From: Clostridia bacterium
Lineage (GTDB): Bacteria; Bacillota; Clostridia; UBA1381; UBA9506
DNA: 64,000 nucleotides
Assembly: GCA_017416855.1 (NCBI GenBank)
Contig: JAFQAZ010000003.1
Location: forward strand, 98,832 to 162,831
Reading direction: 5' to 3'
Position numbers and translations under genes: made by a program. Positions 1 through 8,438 of this stretch are shown here, piece after piece (the first letter of the stretch is position 1; every line of letters starts with the position of its first letter). The notes under the pieces were generated by a model, which was not told the DNA's origin, searched no databases, and saw only the letters and a list, made by a program, of their open reading frames with translations.

Positions 1-272
1 ACCTGAGGCTGATTATTCATCATATACAACGACAGCTCAAGCCCTGTAAATGTAACTTCCGCATAACCATTCGGTTTTTCCACAAGCTGTTTGCCGTCAA
101 TCTTGATGTTGATTTTTTCAAGAGCTTTTTCGAGCATTGCGACTATGTAGCGATAGCCTGTAATGTTTTCAGTACGTTTGTTATCTTTGTACTCATATAC
201 TGGTGCTACATCAACAAGCCACAACTTGCTTCCTAAACTTCTGGAATCGATAATTAAATCTTGAAGTTTCAT
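1..272 (-). CDS. ICE-type conserved hypothetical protein (3' end outside window)
   Basis: The reading frame opens at an ATG at 272-270 behind an AAGGAGG-type ribosome binding site (about 281-292) and runs off the left window edge, leaving about 90 residues. It begins MKLQDLIIDS and contains GYRYIVAMLEKALEK and KPNGYAEVTFTGLELSLY. I recall similar proteins of unknown function from Firmicutes conjugative elements, where they accompany transfer genes. No membrane segment or catalytic motif is visible. If the match is right, the gene marks ICE backbone to the left of the sugar locus. The family memory is moderate and the function unknown. Confidence 0.6.
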   Translation of the reverse strand, partial: MKLQDLIIDSRSLGSKLWLVDVAPVYEYKDNKRTENITGYRYIVAMLEKALEKINIKIDGKQLVEKPNGYAEVTFTGLELSLYMMNNQPQ

Positions 273-356
273 AAATATAATGTCCTCCTTTCATCAAAAT
301 TTAAGGTACCTTATGAGCACATTATACAAACAAATTTATGACATTTCAAAGTTTGA

Positions 357-453
357 TAAACGACAGCAAAACCCCAGTATTTTCAAGGGTTTTGAAGTTT
401 GTTGTGTTCTAAAAATAGACTAAATACGTTTTAAGTGTCGTTTAGTAAACGAC
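357..453. repeat. Inverted repeat and matching half-site near the HTH gene
   Basis: A near-perfect palindrome GTCGTTTAGTAAACGAC (8-base arms around one G) lies at 437-453. A lone half-site TAAACGAC is at 357-364. Both lie between two minus-strand genes, upstream of the gene ending at 1 and downstream of the XRE-like gene. This geometry suits an operator for the neighbouring regulator, but that is inference. Confidence 0.4.
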
Positions 454-461
454 AAAAACTT

Positions 462-497
462 TAAAAAATTTTGCCGTGCATGAAAATCACACACGGC
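462..497 (-). terminator. Intrinsic terminator of the HTH gene
   Basis: On the minus strand GCCGTG and CACGGC (497-492 and 478-473) form a 6-bp stem, followed by AAAATTTTTT. It lies just past the stop codon of the XRE-like gene. Confidence 0.55.
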
Positions 498-505
498 AAC
501 GGGTT

Positions 506-925
506 TTATTCTCTTGATTTAACTCCTAAATAATCCTTTTTGTCAATTCCCAAACTCGCTAAATGCTCATTACATTCATCAATATCCCCATAATTACGAT
601 ATTGTAATAATTCTGCATAAGCTCTGTCAACCTTATAATTTTGTGACAGTTTATATCCTGCAAGTTCAATCAAATCATAAGAATCGATTGCATCAAGCAT
701 TAATGAAACACAAAATGTAATAATGGTTGATAACTTTGGTCTGGAAGTTCCTTTCTTAATGAAACTCAGAACTGACCTTGAAACATTTGTTATTGCTTCA
801 AAATTTTGATCTTTAACGTCTATATCCCTATTTGAGATTACATCGTCTTTCTTTTCTTCGTATAATCTAATCATTTCATCATATAAAGTTCTGCTTTTGG
901 ATAAATTGATTGAATATTTATCCAT
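506..925 (-). CDS. XRE-like helix-turn-helix regulator
   Basis: This 139-residue protein has a central stretch (about residues 40-95: NFEAITNVSRSVLSFIKKG, then PKLSTIITFCVSLML, then SYDLIELAGYKLS). It matches the helix-turn-helix and following helices of Cro/CI-like proteins common on Clostridia mobile elements. The N-terminus is charged and helical. There is no metallopeptidase domain. It probably represses transcription within the element. The palindrome at 437-453 is a candidate site. The ribosome binding site (AGGTAAG before the ATG) is weak. The exact partner genes are unknown. Confidence 0.6.
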   Translation of the reverse strand: MDKYSINLSKSRTLYDEMIRLYEEKKDDVISNRDIDVKDQNFEAITNVSRSVLSFIKKGTSRPKLSTIITFCVSLMLDAIDSYDLIELAGYKLSQNYKVDRAYAELLQYRNYGDIDECNEHLASLGIDKKDYLGVKSRE

Positions 926-1180
926 AGCTTACCTATACAGATGTTTTATATGGTTTTGCTTTTGGAGGCGATGGGGAAAAGGGCTAATGGACTACTTGCG
1001 ATTATGTTATAAATTGATGAATCTAAAGAAAAAATGTATAAATCTTTATATAACATACGCATCACCTCCTATAAAAAAATACTCCCCAAAGGCAAAACCT
1101 AAAAATTTCATTCTAGGTGCAAAAAAACACCGCCGCTAACGACCGTGTTTCATTCATCATATATTTTGCTATGCGTTTTT

Positions 1181-1276
1181 GGGCATAACTATACTATTGT
1201 TATTTATTACAATCCAACATCTCGTACGCTAGGATTAAGTATTTAATCCTGGGAACCTCCCACGCGCAAATCAATC
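1181..1276. repeat. Structured element, copy 1
   Basis: It begins GGGCATAACTATACTATTG and continues TTATTACAATC, ACATCT and GTACGCTAG. Then comes a perfect 8-bp hairpin AGGATTAA/TTAATCCT with loop GTAT, and it ends GGGAACCTCCCACGC. A short TATGC/GCATA hairpin precedes it. Copy 2 at 1389-1483 keeps the blocks while changing the hairpin sequence. The sense strand and function are unknown to me. Confidence 0.6.
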
Positions 1277-1388
1277 ACCGTCACCGACACATAAAGTGTT
1301 CGGCGCAAGTTTTAGGCTTGCTTTTTCGGAGTAATTACTCCTGTAATTAATGTTTGCAATGAATTTCCCTTGCATCCTTTATATAAAA

Positions 1389-1483
1389 GGGCATAGCTAT
1401 ACTAGTGGCATTTATTACAATCACGACATCTAGTATGCTAGAACCTTTTAAAAGTTCCCGGGAACCCCACGCATAAATTAATT
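1389..1483. repeat. Structured element, copy 2
   Basis: It shares with copy 1 the blocks GGGCATA-CTATACTA, ATTTATTACAATC, ACATCT, GTA-GCTAG and GGGAACC-CCACGC in the same order and spacing. The internal hairpin is different in sequence (GAACCTTTT/AAAAGTTC) but similarly placed, which indicates a conserved fold. A CCTTT/AAAGG hairpin precedes it. Confidence 0.6.
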
Positions 1484-1674
1484 ATTGAAATCATACTACC
1501 ACAATATATAGTGGTTGTCAAGTACTTTGTTAAAAGGTGCAAATAATGGTCTGAAAAATGCGCCTATACGTTCTCCTTATCAGTAAAGCGTGAAAGTTAA
1601 AGTTTAACATCACTGTCTCTATTGTTTTCTGCATTTATGGTCAACTGTTCTTTTGTTTATATAATAATATCTTC

Positions 1675-2718
1675 TTACACCTTAATGAACTTTCCTTTTT
1701 TACTGCTTTCGTATGCCGCTTCAACTATTTTCTGCGTGCAAATAGCATCCTCGGCACTTATATATACCTCTTTATCTTCTAAAATAGCATTCCCAAAGGC
1801 TTCAATTTCTCTCGTGTACATATTACCAAACTGAACTTTTATATCCTCAGTTTTTGTGTCCTCTCTTTTTTGCATAGCATCGTAGCCTACGCTATCGTCT
1901 GATAATATCATTTCGATTTCTCCGCCGTCAACCTGCGAAAGTGTATTATAAAGAACTACGCTTCCCTTAGTTCCATATATTTCAAATTTACTTACTGATG
2001 CACTGTCAGGTACGTTAAAGTTAGAGTCAACATACGCTACCGCACCATTTGAAAGACGCATGATCACGCTTCCTGCATCCTCAACACCATACTTAAAAAT
2101 CTGATTTGATGTCATTCCGGCGATTTCTGTTACCTCAAGACCTGTAATATATCGCAATAAATCAATCGAGTGGACACCCAAATCCATAAGCGCACCGCCA
2201 CCCGAAAGATGCTTTTGCTGGCGCCAGTTATTTTCCATTTCAGGGAACCAACAGGTAAACTGAGCTCTTGCTGAAACAATTTCACCAAGCATGCCTTCTA
2301 AAATCAATTCATGCAGCTTTTGATGGTAAGCGGCAAATCTCATCATAAGTCCAACACTTAGTTTGACGCCTTCTGTTTCGCATATAGACGCGATTTTCTC
2401 TGCCTCTTTAACATCTAAACCCATCGGTTTTTCAAGTAAGATATGCTTTTTAGCCTTTACAGCCATTGTCACCTGCTGCATGTGACAAAACACAGGCGAC
2501 GCTATATATACTGCATCTATTTCATCAAGTGCCAGAAGCTCCTCCTCCGAAGTAAAAGCATACTTTGCTCCGTATTTTTCCTTTACCCTTTCGCTACTAT
2601 CTCTATTTGAATCCATTACCGCAATAAGCTCAGCATTTTTCGCCCCCATCATACCGGGGATAGTTCTTCTGTCCGCTATTCCACCGCAGCCTATTACTCC
2701 CCATTTAACCTTTTTCAT
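1675..2718 (-). CDS. Gfo/Idh/MocA family oxidoreductase
   Basis: About 347 residues from the ATG at 2718, chosen because AGGTGA precedes it and the dinucleotide fold starts at once (VKWGVIGCGGIADR). A conserved LLEKPMG motif (about residues 95-101) supplies the family lysine. A later GGALMDLGVHSIDLLRY stretch matches the C-terminal substrate domain with its histidine. Such enzymes oxidise, reduce or epimerise sugars with NAD(P), acting in the cytoplasm. It is the last gene of the minus-strand sugar operon. The substrate cannot be read from sequence; the family call is firm. Confidence 0.9.
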   Translation of the reverse strand: MKKVKWGVIGCGGIADRRTIPGMMGAKNAELIAVMDSNRDSSERVKEKYGAKYAFTSEEELLALDEIDAVYIASPVFCHMQQVTMAVKAKKHILLEKPMGLDVKEAEKIASICETEGVKLSVGLMMRFAAYHQKLHELILEGMLGEIVSARAQFTCWFPEMENNWRQQKHLSGGGALMDLGVHSIDLLRYITGLEVTEIAGMTSNQIFKYGVEDAGSVIMRLSNGAVAYVDSNFNVPDSASVSKFEIYGTKGSVVLYNTLSQVDGGEIEMILSDDSVGYDAMQKREDTKTEDIKVQFGNMYTREIEAFGNAILEDKEVYISAEDAICTQKIVEAAYESSKKGKFIKV

Positions 2719-2754
2719 TTTTTCACCTCGAAACATTGTTTTTTCTAAAAGATT

Positions 2755-2790
2755 GGTGAAATGAAAATTCTTTAGAATTTTCATTTCACC
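2755..2790. repeat. Perfect 16-bp inverted repeat
   Basis: GGTGAAATGAAAATTC, loop TTTA and GAATTTTCATTTCACC form a perfect 16-bp hairpin in the gap between the SGNH gene and the terminal oxidoreductase gene. No T-run follows on either strand, so it is not a classical terminator. It may process or protect the operon mRNA, or be a small mobile repeat. Confidence 0.6.
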
Positions 2791-2908
2791 CAATTTAATA
2801 ATTATTTAATTTTTAATCACACGGCTGATAACTGCCGTTGCCTCAGACATTTTGCTTATTGCTTCCATGTATCATTTTTTAATAATTGCATTGCCTGACG
2901 CGCCAAGT

Positions 2909-3547
2909 CTAAATGAACTGAGAAATCATTTTAAGAGAACCTGCCACATATGCGGCTTGAAGCTGTGCATATTCGGCCTTTAAGTGTACATGATCCCTAA
3001 GTGCGTCACTACCAAAGGAACGGATAAAAGCATATGTGTCTATAACAGGAAAACCATACTTAGCCATAACTTTTTCTGCAATTTCATTATATTTAACAAT
3101 ACTCTCGTTGTAGCGATCAATCTTGCCGCTGTGAGGCCATTTTCCCGGTTCGTTATGAATATCATCATAAACGGGTATAGAATTTATAAACACCGCTTTA
3201 CAGTTTACATTTTTCAAGATTTCGCAAATCTCGGTCATATTTTTCTCGTAACTTTCCGAGTCTATCTGAATTTTTTTCATTTCTACGTCATATTTAATAT
3301 CGTGCAGTCCGCAGTTAAATGATATTATATCATATTTATCCAAATTACCTTCCTTGACCTCACGTTTAAGATATGCTAAAAGCATACTACTGTCTCCACA
3401 GTTTGAGCCGACGGGAATATTAAGGTCAACAGCAGCTTCCTCACGACCTTCCTTTGTAGAAACTATAAGAGATCCCTCTGTACATTTGGTAAGGTATTCC
3501 AAGTAATAAAAACATGTACTGTCGCCTAATGTCAATAGCCTTTTCAT
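2909..3547 (-). CDS. SGNH/GDSL-type esterase
   Basis: About 212 residues. Block I is LTLGDST close to the N-terminus, giving the nucleophile serine. Block III is present as NCGLHD, with H instead of the usual N in GxND. Block V is DHVHLKAEY, giving the catalytic Asp-His pair. There is no signal peptide, so it is probably cytoplasmic, removing an acyl group from imported saccharides. ATG 3547 is preferred to the upstream GTG, because GAGGAT then lies 9 bases away. It sits between the dehydrogenase and oxidoreductase genes of the operon. The substrate is unknown. Confidence 0.82.
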   Translation of the reverse strand: MKRLLTLGDSTCFYYLEYLTKCTEGSLIVSTKEGREEAAVDLNIPVGSNCGDSSMLLAYLKREVKEGNLDKYDIISFNCGLHDIKYDVEMKKIQIDSESYEKNMTEICEILKNVNCKAVFINSIPVYDDIHNEPGKWPHSGKIDRYNESIVKYNEIAEKVMAKYGFPVIDTYAFIRSFGSDALRDHVHLKAEYAQLQAAYVAGSLKMISQFI

Positions 3548-3647
3548 AATCAACACATCCTCATTGCTTTATATCTTTCATCACCAGTTCACTTGCTGAA
3601 TTTGTATTAATGTATAATATAAAATTCTTATTTAAATAATTATCTTC

Positions 3648-4601
3648 TCAAAATTTGTTTACAATATTTTCTGGTATTTCACCCCGTAAAAATCGCGTTA
3701 CATTATCCGTAACCTCACGATGCAGTGCAACCACGGCCTCAAACGTATTCCACGCAACGTGTGGAGTTAAGACAACATTTTTCATATTTAATATTCGCTT
3801 GTCTATTTTATTCGATTCGTTCTCAAAAACATCCAGTCCCGCTCCCGATATCTGACCTGATTCAAGAGCATCTATCAGTGCCATCTCGTCTATTAGAGCA
3901 CCACGACTTGTGTTAATGATAACAGCATCATTTTTCATCTTTTCAAACTGTGACTTGCCAATAATATGCTTTGTTGAATCACTTAACGGCATATGCAGTG
4001 TAATGTAATCAGAAAACTCAATTACTTCATCAAATCCTACACTTTGAGCGTTATATTCTTCTAAACATTTCGGGTCAATGTATGGGTCATACACAATTGG
4101 CTTCATACCAAAAGCATTAGTACGAGCACACACACATCTGGCGATTTTACCAAAGCCCAAAAATCCTATTGTCTTACCTTCCAATCTGCGAGATTTCCCC
4201 ATTTGCTCAACGTCCCAAATACCATTGCGCACCAAACCGTCCAAGTACCCAAGACGTTTAGAGCAAGCAAGAAGGAGCGACATAGCATGCTCTGCCACAT
4301 CATATACGCCGTAACTCGGAGCGTTGCAGACATATATACCTGCATCGGCCGCCGCCTTGAGATCAACGTTATCACAACCAATTCCGTAGCGCACAATGAG
4401 CTTGCACATTTTAAGATTTTTTATAACATTTGCGTTTAATGCAACATCTGAGAACAGGATAATCTCAGCGTCTTGTGCCGCCTCAATAACACCTTCTTCA
4501 GTTTTACGGCAAACAATATAAGGAGTAATACCAAACTTAGAAAACTGCTCTTTTTCGTATTCAAAGCCGTTTTCTGTATTGCTAAAAATCACGATTTTCA
4601 T
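3648..4601 (-). CDS. D-2-hydroxyacid dehydrogenase
   Basis: About 317 residues, the usual family length. The NAD-binding motif GFLGFGKIARCV is near residue 145. The catalytic Arg is in INTSRGALID, the Glu in DVFENE and the His in LTPHVAWNTFEA. It interconverts a 2-keto acid and a D-2-hydroxy acid with NAD(P)H; phosphoglycerate dehydrogenase-like enzymes are the nearest general class. ATG 4601 lies just after the aldolase stop (4606) with AAGGTGA as ribosome binding site, so the two are translationally linked. With the aldolase it probably processes a keto-deoxy sugar acid or its product. Confidence 0.88.
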   Translation of the reverse strand: MKIVIFSNTENGFEYEKEQFSKFGITPYIVCRKTEEGVIEAAQDAEIILFSDVALNANVIKNLKMCKLIVRYGIGCDNVDLKAAADAGIYVCNAPSYGVYDVAEHAMSLLLACSKRLGYLDGLVRNGIWDVEQMGKSRRLEGKTIGFLGFGKIARCVCARTNAFGMKPIVYDPYIDPKCLEEYNAQSVGFDEVIEFSDYITLHMPLSDSTKHIIGKSQFEKMKNDAVIINTSRGALIDEMALIDALESGQISGAGLDVFENESNKIDKRILNMKNVVLTPHVAWNTFEAVVALHREVTDNVTRFLRGEIPENIVNKF

Positions 4602-4605
4602 ACTA

Positions 4606-5373
4606 TCACCTTTCAAATTCCTTTATCGTTTTACACATCTTATCCAATGCGGATGAAAAAAGCGTCAACTCTGTTCCCACCCAAAATATGTTCATGCCAT
4701 GTTCGTTCCATCTTTCAGCTACGGTTTCATCATCCATAAACATACCTATTGATTTTTTGTGCTTGCCACATATATCAATTGTTCTCTCGATATTATTAAG
4801 CATTTCAGGGGCGTTAATGTTAAGACCGCAACCCATAGAAACCGCCATATCGCAGGGACCAATTATAATGCCTGCCACCTCATCACCGTATTTTGTCAAA
4901 ATTTCGTCCAAGGTATCCACTCCTAGTGTGGATTCAATTTGCAAGAACAGAAGGCGATTTTTATTAAAATCATAAACCTCTTCGCCGGGACGCAAAAGGC
5001 CTCTACCTCCCACACCCTTTTTGCCAAGCGGATAAAACCGCATTGATGAAATTGCTGTTTCCACTTGTTCTATAGTTTCTGTGCGCGGTATCAGAACTCC
5101 ATCCGCCCCCATATCTAATGGCTTTGAAATACAATGATACTCACAATCCTGTACCCTAACAATTACAGGCAAATCCACTGCATTGCTAACTTGAAGAAAA
5201 TCTCCAATATTTTCAGGATTAAATGACCCATGTTCCAAATCCATAACCAAAAAATCAATACCAGATTTTTTGTACAAACCCGGTAACATCGTCAAGCCCA
5301 CATGGCATAGCATAGAAGACGATAATTTCTGACAATTTTTTAATTTTTCCTTTAATGCTTGTATAGCACTCAT
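4606..5373 (-). CDS. HpcH/HpaI family aldolase
   Basis: 255 residues, matching class II pyruvate aldolases such as 2-keto-3-deoxy-glucarate aldolase. The N-terminal part has FLVMDLEHGSFNPE (the DxEHG signature). The central part has LIPRTETIEQVE and GGRGLL, and later IIIGPCDMAVSMG with the metal-site Asp region. Such enzymes cleave 2-keto-3-deoxy (or 4-hydroxy-2-keto) acids to pyruvate or an analogue plus an aldehyde, using Mg or Mn. GGAGG precedes ATG 5373. It forms a tight pair with the downstream hydroxyacid dehydrogenase. The exact acid is not deducible. Confidence 0.88.
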   Translation of the reverse strand: MSAIQALKEKLKNCQKLSSSMLCHVGLTMLPGLYKKSGIDFLVMDLEHGSFNPENIGDFLQVSNAVDLPVIVRVQDCEYHCISKPLDMGADGVLIPRTETIEQVETAISSMRFYPLGKKGVGGRGLLRPGEEVYDFNKNRLLFLQIESTLGVDTLDEILTKYGDEVAGIIIGPCDMAVSMGCGLNINAPEMLNNIERTIDICGKHKKSIGMFMDDETVAERWNEHGMNIFWVGTELTLFSSALDKMCKTIKEFER

Positions 5374-5398
5374 GATTTAAACTCCTCCATCATTTTAA

Positions 5399-6238
5399 TT
5401 ATCCTTTAACCGCAGAAGATGACAACCCTTCAACGAAATACTTTTGCGCAAAGAAATATATCACTACCACAGGAATCATAGCGATAATAGCTGCTGCCAT
5501 CAAAAGCTCTATATTGTGTTCATAATTGCCCTTAATATACAAAAGTCCTAGTGAAAGTGTGTATTTCGACTCGCTGGTAAGGTATATTAAAGGCTCAAAC
5601 ACATTATTCCAAGAACCCATAAAGGTAGTAGTAGCCATTGTTGCAAGCATGGGCTTTGCCATAGGCAAATATATTCTAAAGAATATTTTTATTGGATTCG
5701 CACCATCCAGCAAGGCTGCCTCATAAAATGCATTAGGCATTCCCATAAAGCATTGACGCATAAGAAACACATTAAATGCTGTTCCGAAAAACATCTTTAC
5801 CGTCATTGGAAGATATGTATCCAATGCGCCCACATTATGCCACATAATATACTGCGGAACGCTCATTATGTTATGCGGTATCATCATAGTACACAGTGCC
5901 GTAAAAAACAACAGCTGCGAGCCTTTAAAATTATACTTTGCAAAGCCAAATCCAATCAGCGAATTGGAAAACAATTGCCCCACTATACACACAACAGATA
6001 CGAATACACTGTTAGCAGCATATCTCAAAAAGTTACCTTCTTTAAATACTTTAATGTAGTTATCAAAATGATATGGCGGTTTAAAAAACTGAGGTGGCGT
6101 AACATATGCAAGTCCGGGTCCCTGAAGCGACACAGAAATCGCCCATAAAAATGGTAACATCATTATAATTGCACCTAAGCTTAATAATATCACCACAAAA
6201 ATTTTTCCTGTGCGTTTTGACTCTATTCTTTTATTCAT
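5399..6238 (-). CDS. Carbohydrate ABC transporter permease (MalG type)
   Basis: 279 residues with about six membrane helices. The cytoplasmic EAA loop EAALLDGANPIKIFFRIYLP contacts the ATPase. It ends with the MalG-like FVEGLSSSAVKG tail. It pairs with the MalF-type permease just upstream (8-base overlap) and the binding protein at 7132-8418 in a CUT1 importer for oligosaccharides. No ATPase gene lies in the locus, so a shared MsmK/UgpC-type ATPase elsewhere is implied. Confidence 0.93.
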   Translation of the reverse strand: MNKRIESKRTGKIFVVILLSLGAIIMMLPFLWAISVSLQGPGLAYVTPPQFFKPPYHFDNYIKVFKEGNFLRYAANSVFVSVVCIVGQLFSNSLIGFGFAKYNFKGSQLLFFTALCTMMIPHNIMSVPQYIMWHNVGALDTYLPMTVKMFFGTAFNVFLMRQCFMGMPNAFYEAALLDGANPIKIFFRIYLPMAKPMLATMATTTFMGSWNNVFEPLIYLTSESKYTLSLGLLYIKGNYEHNIELLMAAAIIAMIPVVVIYFFAQKYFVEGLSSSAVKG

Positions 6239-7103
6239 AGTACACCCACCTTTTTTCTGCTCGCTTCTGTATTAATGTCAGGATTGCAATAACAATAAAC
6301 GAAATCCAGCCTATTGCGGAAGCAAGACCAAATTTGCTATACTCGAAAGCGTTATTATAAATAAGAGTACCGATAACCGTTGTGTTTGCACCGGTCGCCT
6401 GTTGCATAACATAGAACGCATCGAACACTTGCATTGCATCAATTACGCCTTTCATTAACAAAAAGAAAATCATCGGAGAAAGAAGCGGCAGTGTTATGTT
6501 GAAAAATTTTCTAACTGCCCCTGCACCATCTATACGTGCCGCTTCGTTAACATCAGTGCTGATGTTTTGGAGGCCTGCCAAAAGGTATATCGTAGTGTAG
6601 CCTACACCCTTCCACGCAGACATAACTGCTATACTTGCCACAACCTCAACCCAAAGTCCGCTAAAGGTGAATTTAAACGGCCCAAGCCCGATAAACTTAA
6701 AAAGATAATTAAGTACACCATACATTGGATTGTACATATAGGTCCAAACGAAGCTAACGGCAACAATAGGTGTCAGCACGGGCATAAAATACATAACACG
6801 AAAGGCAGATATGCCTTTAATCGCGTGATTGAGCAATACGGCAAGTATACAACCGATGGATATTTGCAGTGTTTCAAGTATTAAAACATAAGTAAATACA
6901 TTTCTAAAACCCATCCAGAGATCCGCCATGTTTAATGCAGTAATATAATTTTTAAATCCTACCCATTGAGGAGGATTAAATATATCATAATCAGTAAATG
7001 AGATATAGCCTGAGAAAACTATAGGATAAAGAGAAAATACCAAAAAACCTATAATGTATGGCGAAACAAACACCCATCCCCAATTCTTATGTTTTTTAGT
7101 CAA
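6231..7103 (-). CDS. Carbohydrate ABC transporter permease (MalF type)
   Basis: About 290 residues with six membrane helices. The first is near the N-terminus (GWVFVSPYIIGFLVFSLYP). The EAA loop EAARIDGAGAVRKFFNITLP marks the CUT1 MalF class. A TTG start at 7103 is chosen because GAGGTGGG lies 5 bases upstream; an in-frame upstream TTG has no ribosome binding site. It heads the permease pair, downstream of the binding-protein gene. Confidence 0.9.
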   Translation of the reverse strand: MTKKHKNWGWVFVSPYIIGFLVFSLYPIVFSGYISFTDYDIFNPPQWVGFKNYITALNMADLWMGFRNVFTYVLILETLQISIGCILAVLLNHAIKGISAFRVMYFMPVLTPIVAVSFVWTYMYNPMYGVLNYLFKFIGLGPFKFTFSGLWVEVVASIAVMSAWKGVGYTTIYLLAGLQNISTDVNEAARIDGAGAVRKFFNITLPLLSPMIFFLLMKGVIDAMQVFDAFYVMQQATGANTTVIGTLIYNNAFEYSKFGLASAIGWISFIVIAILTLIQKRAEKRWVYYE

Positions 7104-7131
7104 AAGTCCCACCTCTTTCAAAAACTAGAAT

Positions 7132-8418
7132 TTATTCCTCAAGCAGAGCCTCAGAAACTTGCTTATCTATTTCATCAATTCCCTCTTCAAAGGTTACATC
7201 GCCGCGGAACATCTGTGCCGTGATTGTATCTACTTTAGGCCGCCATTCTTCAAACGTCTTATTTTCAAAAAGGGTAACACCGTATTCTTCAACACCTTGA
7301 TAAAATACCTTTGTATTTGCAGGTGCACTTTCCTTTGTATTTAAATATTCAAGTGCTGTATGTTTTATGGGATAACCTGCAAGAAATTCGTCAGCTACCA
7401 GCATTTGCGCCTCTTCACTTAAATAGAATTTGATCCATTCCCACGCTGCATCTTGTTCAGCCTCAGATGCGCGGGAAAATATTGTCCAATAGTTTGGTAC
7501 ATAAACACAATGACGCTCTCCATCCCAACCAATCGGTAATATCTGCACATCATATTCAAAACCTTCTGCAGCATTTGCATTAATATTTTTAATTGCAGAA
7601 GAAAGACCCATAAGCATGGCTACCTTGCCCATATAAAACGCGGCAATGGCTCCGCCGTTTGCTGCTGTCCACTCCATTCCGGGAGATATACCCGTTTGCA
7701 CAGGTTCAATATATCTGCGTAGACCTTCTACAGTTTTTGGGTCTTTAAACATTGATTTTGTACGTGTTTCATCTAAAGGCACGCCACCGTTTGCGGTCAC
7801 AAACGGAAGCCACCCTGCGGTTATATTATTTAAAGAGCAAAAACCATATTGATCAGTTTTTCCATCACCATCAATGTCCTTGGTCAACTTTTTCGCCATT
7901 TCAAACATTTCTTCATAAGTCCAGTTTTCATCCGGATATGGCAGATTTGCTTCATCAAAGAGTGTTTTGTTGTAGTAAATAGCAACTGAATTCAGGTCAT
8001 GAGGTACGCCCCAAAGGTGCCCCTGTGCATCTTGACCTGCCGTTAAAGCTATTGAATATTCCTCAGGGTTTAAATCACGTTTTACTCTGTCTGTCAGATC
8101 AACTGCAGCACCCATACCACCCAGTGCTGCAACATAACCGGAATCCATAATAAATACTGTGGGCGCGTTACTTGTTGCAACTTGCATTTTAAGTTTTTTC
8201 TTAAAATCACTCCAAGGAGTTTCGTCAATTTCCAATTTGATATTTGGATGTTTTGACTTAAAAAGCTCTACAATTTCTGGATTTGTTACCGTTTTACCGC
8301 CCGGAAGCCCCAACTTTAAAGTAACAGTTCCGTCACCATTCGTCTCATTTGTTTTACCACACCCGGCAAAAGATACCGCCATAATACAAACCAACATTAA
8401 ACAAATTATTTTTTTCAT
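7132..8418 (-). CDS. Extracellular sugar-binding lipoprotein of ABC importer
   Basis: 428 residues. The N-terminus is a lipoprotein signal: KK, a hydrophobic core and the lipobox F-A-G-C, with Cys at residue 20. It matches family 1 solute-binding proteins of sugar importers. Recognisable parts are FKSKHPNIKLEIDETPW, then MDSGYVAALGG, then VPHDLNSVAIYYNKTLFDEA and WEWIKFYLSEEAQ. It captures the oligosaccharide at the membrane for the two permeases encoded next to it. GGAGGAG precedes the ATG. The ligand is unknown; the neighbours suggest an acetylated or N-acetylated saccharide. Confidence 0.93.
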   Translation of the reverse strand: MKKIICLMLVCIMAVSFAGCGKTNETNGDGTVTLKLGLPGGKTVTNPEIVELFKSKHPNIKLEIDETPWSDFKKKLKMQVATSNAPTVFIMDSGYVAALGGMGAAVDLTDRVKRDLNPEEYSIALTAGQDAQGHLWGVPHDLNSVAIYYNKTLFDEANLPYPDENWTYEEMFEMAKKLTKDIDGDGKTDQYGFCSLNNITAGWLPFVTANGGVPLDETRTKSMFKDPKTVEGLRRYIEPVQTGISPGMEWTAANGGAIAAFYMGKVAMLMGLSSAIKNINANAAEGFEYDVQILPIGWDGERHCVYVPNYWTIFSRASEAEQDAAWEWIKFYLSEEAQMLVADEFLAGYPIKHTALEYLNTKESAPANTKVFYQGVEEYGVTLFENKTFEEWRPKVDTITAQMFRGDVTFEEGIDEIDKQVSEALLEE

Positions 8419-8438
8419 TTTATACTCCTCCTTACTGT

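Larger units (their letters stand above)
926..1674. other. 749-base non-coding stretch with a duplicated structured element
   Basis: I see no convincing gene here. The 80-codon plus-strand frame at 897-1139 overlaps the regulator start and has no family resemblance. The content is hairpins: CCGACAC/GTGTTCGG (1279-1298), GCAAG/CTTGC followed by TTTTT (about 1305-1326), the perfect palindrome GGAGTAATTACTCC (about 1328-1341), and two diverged copies of a ~100-base element listed separately. Confidence 0.6.

Noticed and set aside
897..1139. 80-codon plus-strand frame at the left
   Set aside because: It overlaps the start of the XRE-like gene, has no ribosome binding site and no family-like sequence.
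1181..1483. Tandem glycine, c-di-GMP or ZTP riboswitch
   Set aside because: The conserved blocks do not match the core sequences I know for these classes, and no gene lies suitably downstream.
4473..4739. Plus-strand frames opposite the sugar operon (also around 5753-6148, 7752-7982, 8521-8889, 23288-24284)
   Set aside because: These are antisense shadows of genes with clear families; they lack ribosome binding sites and recognisable motifs.
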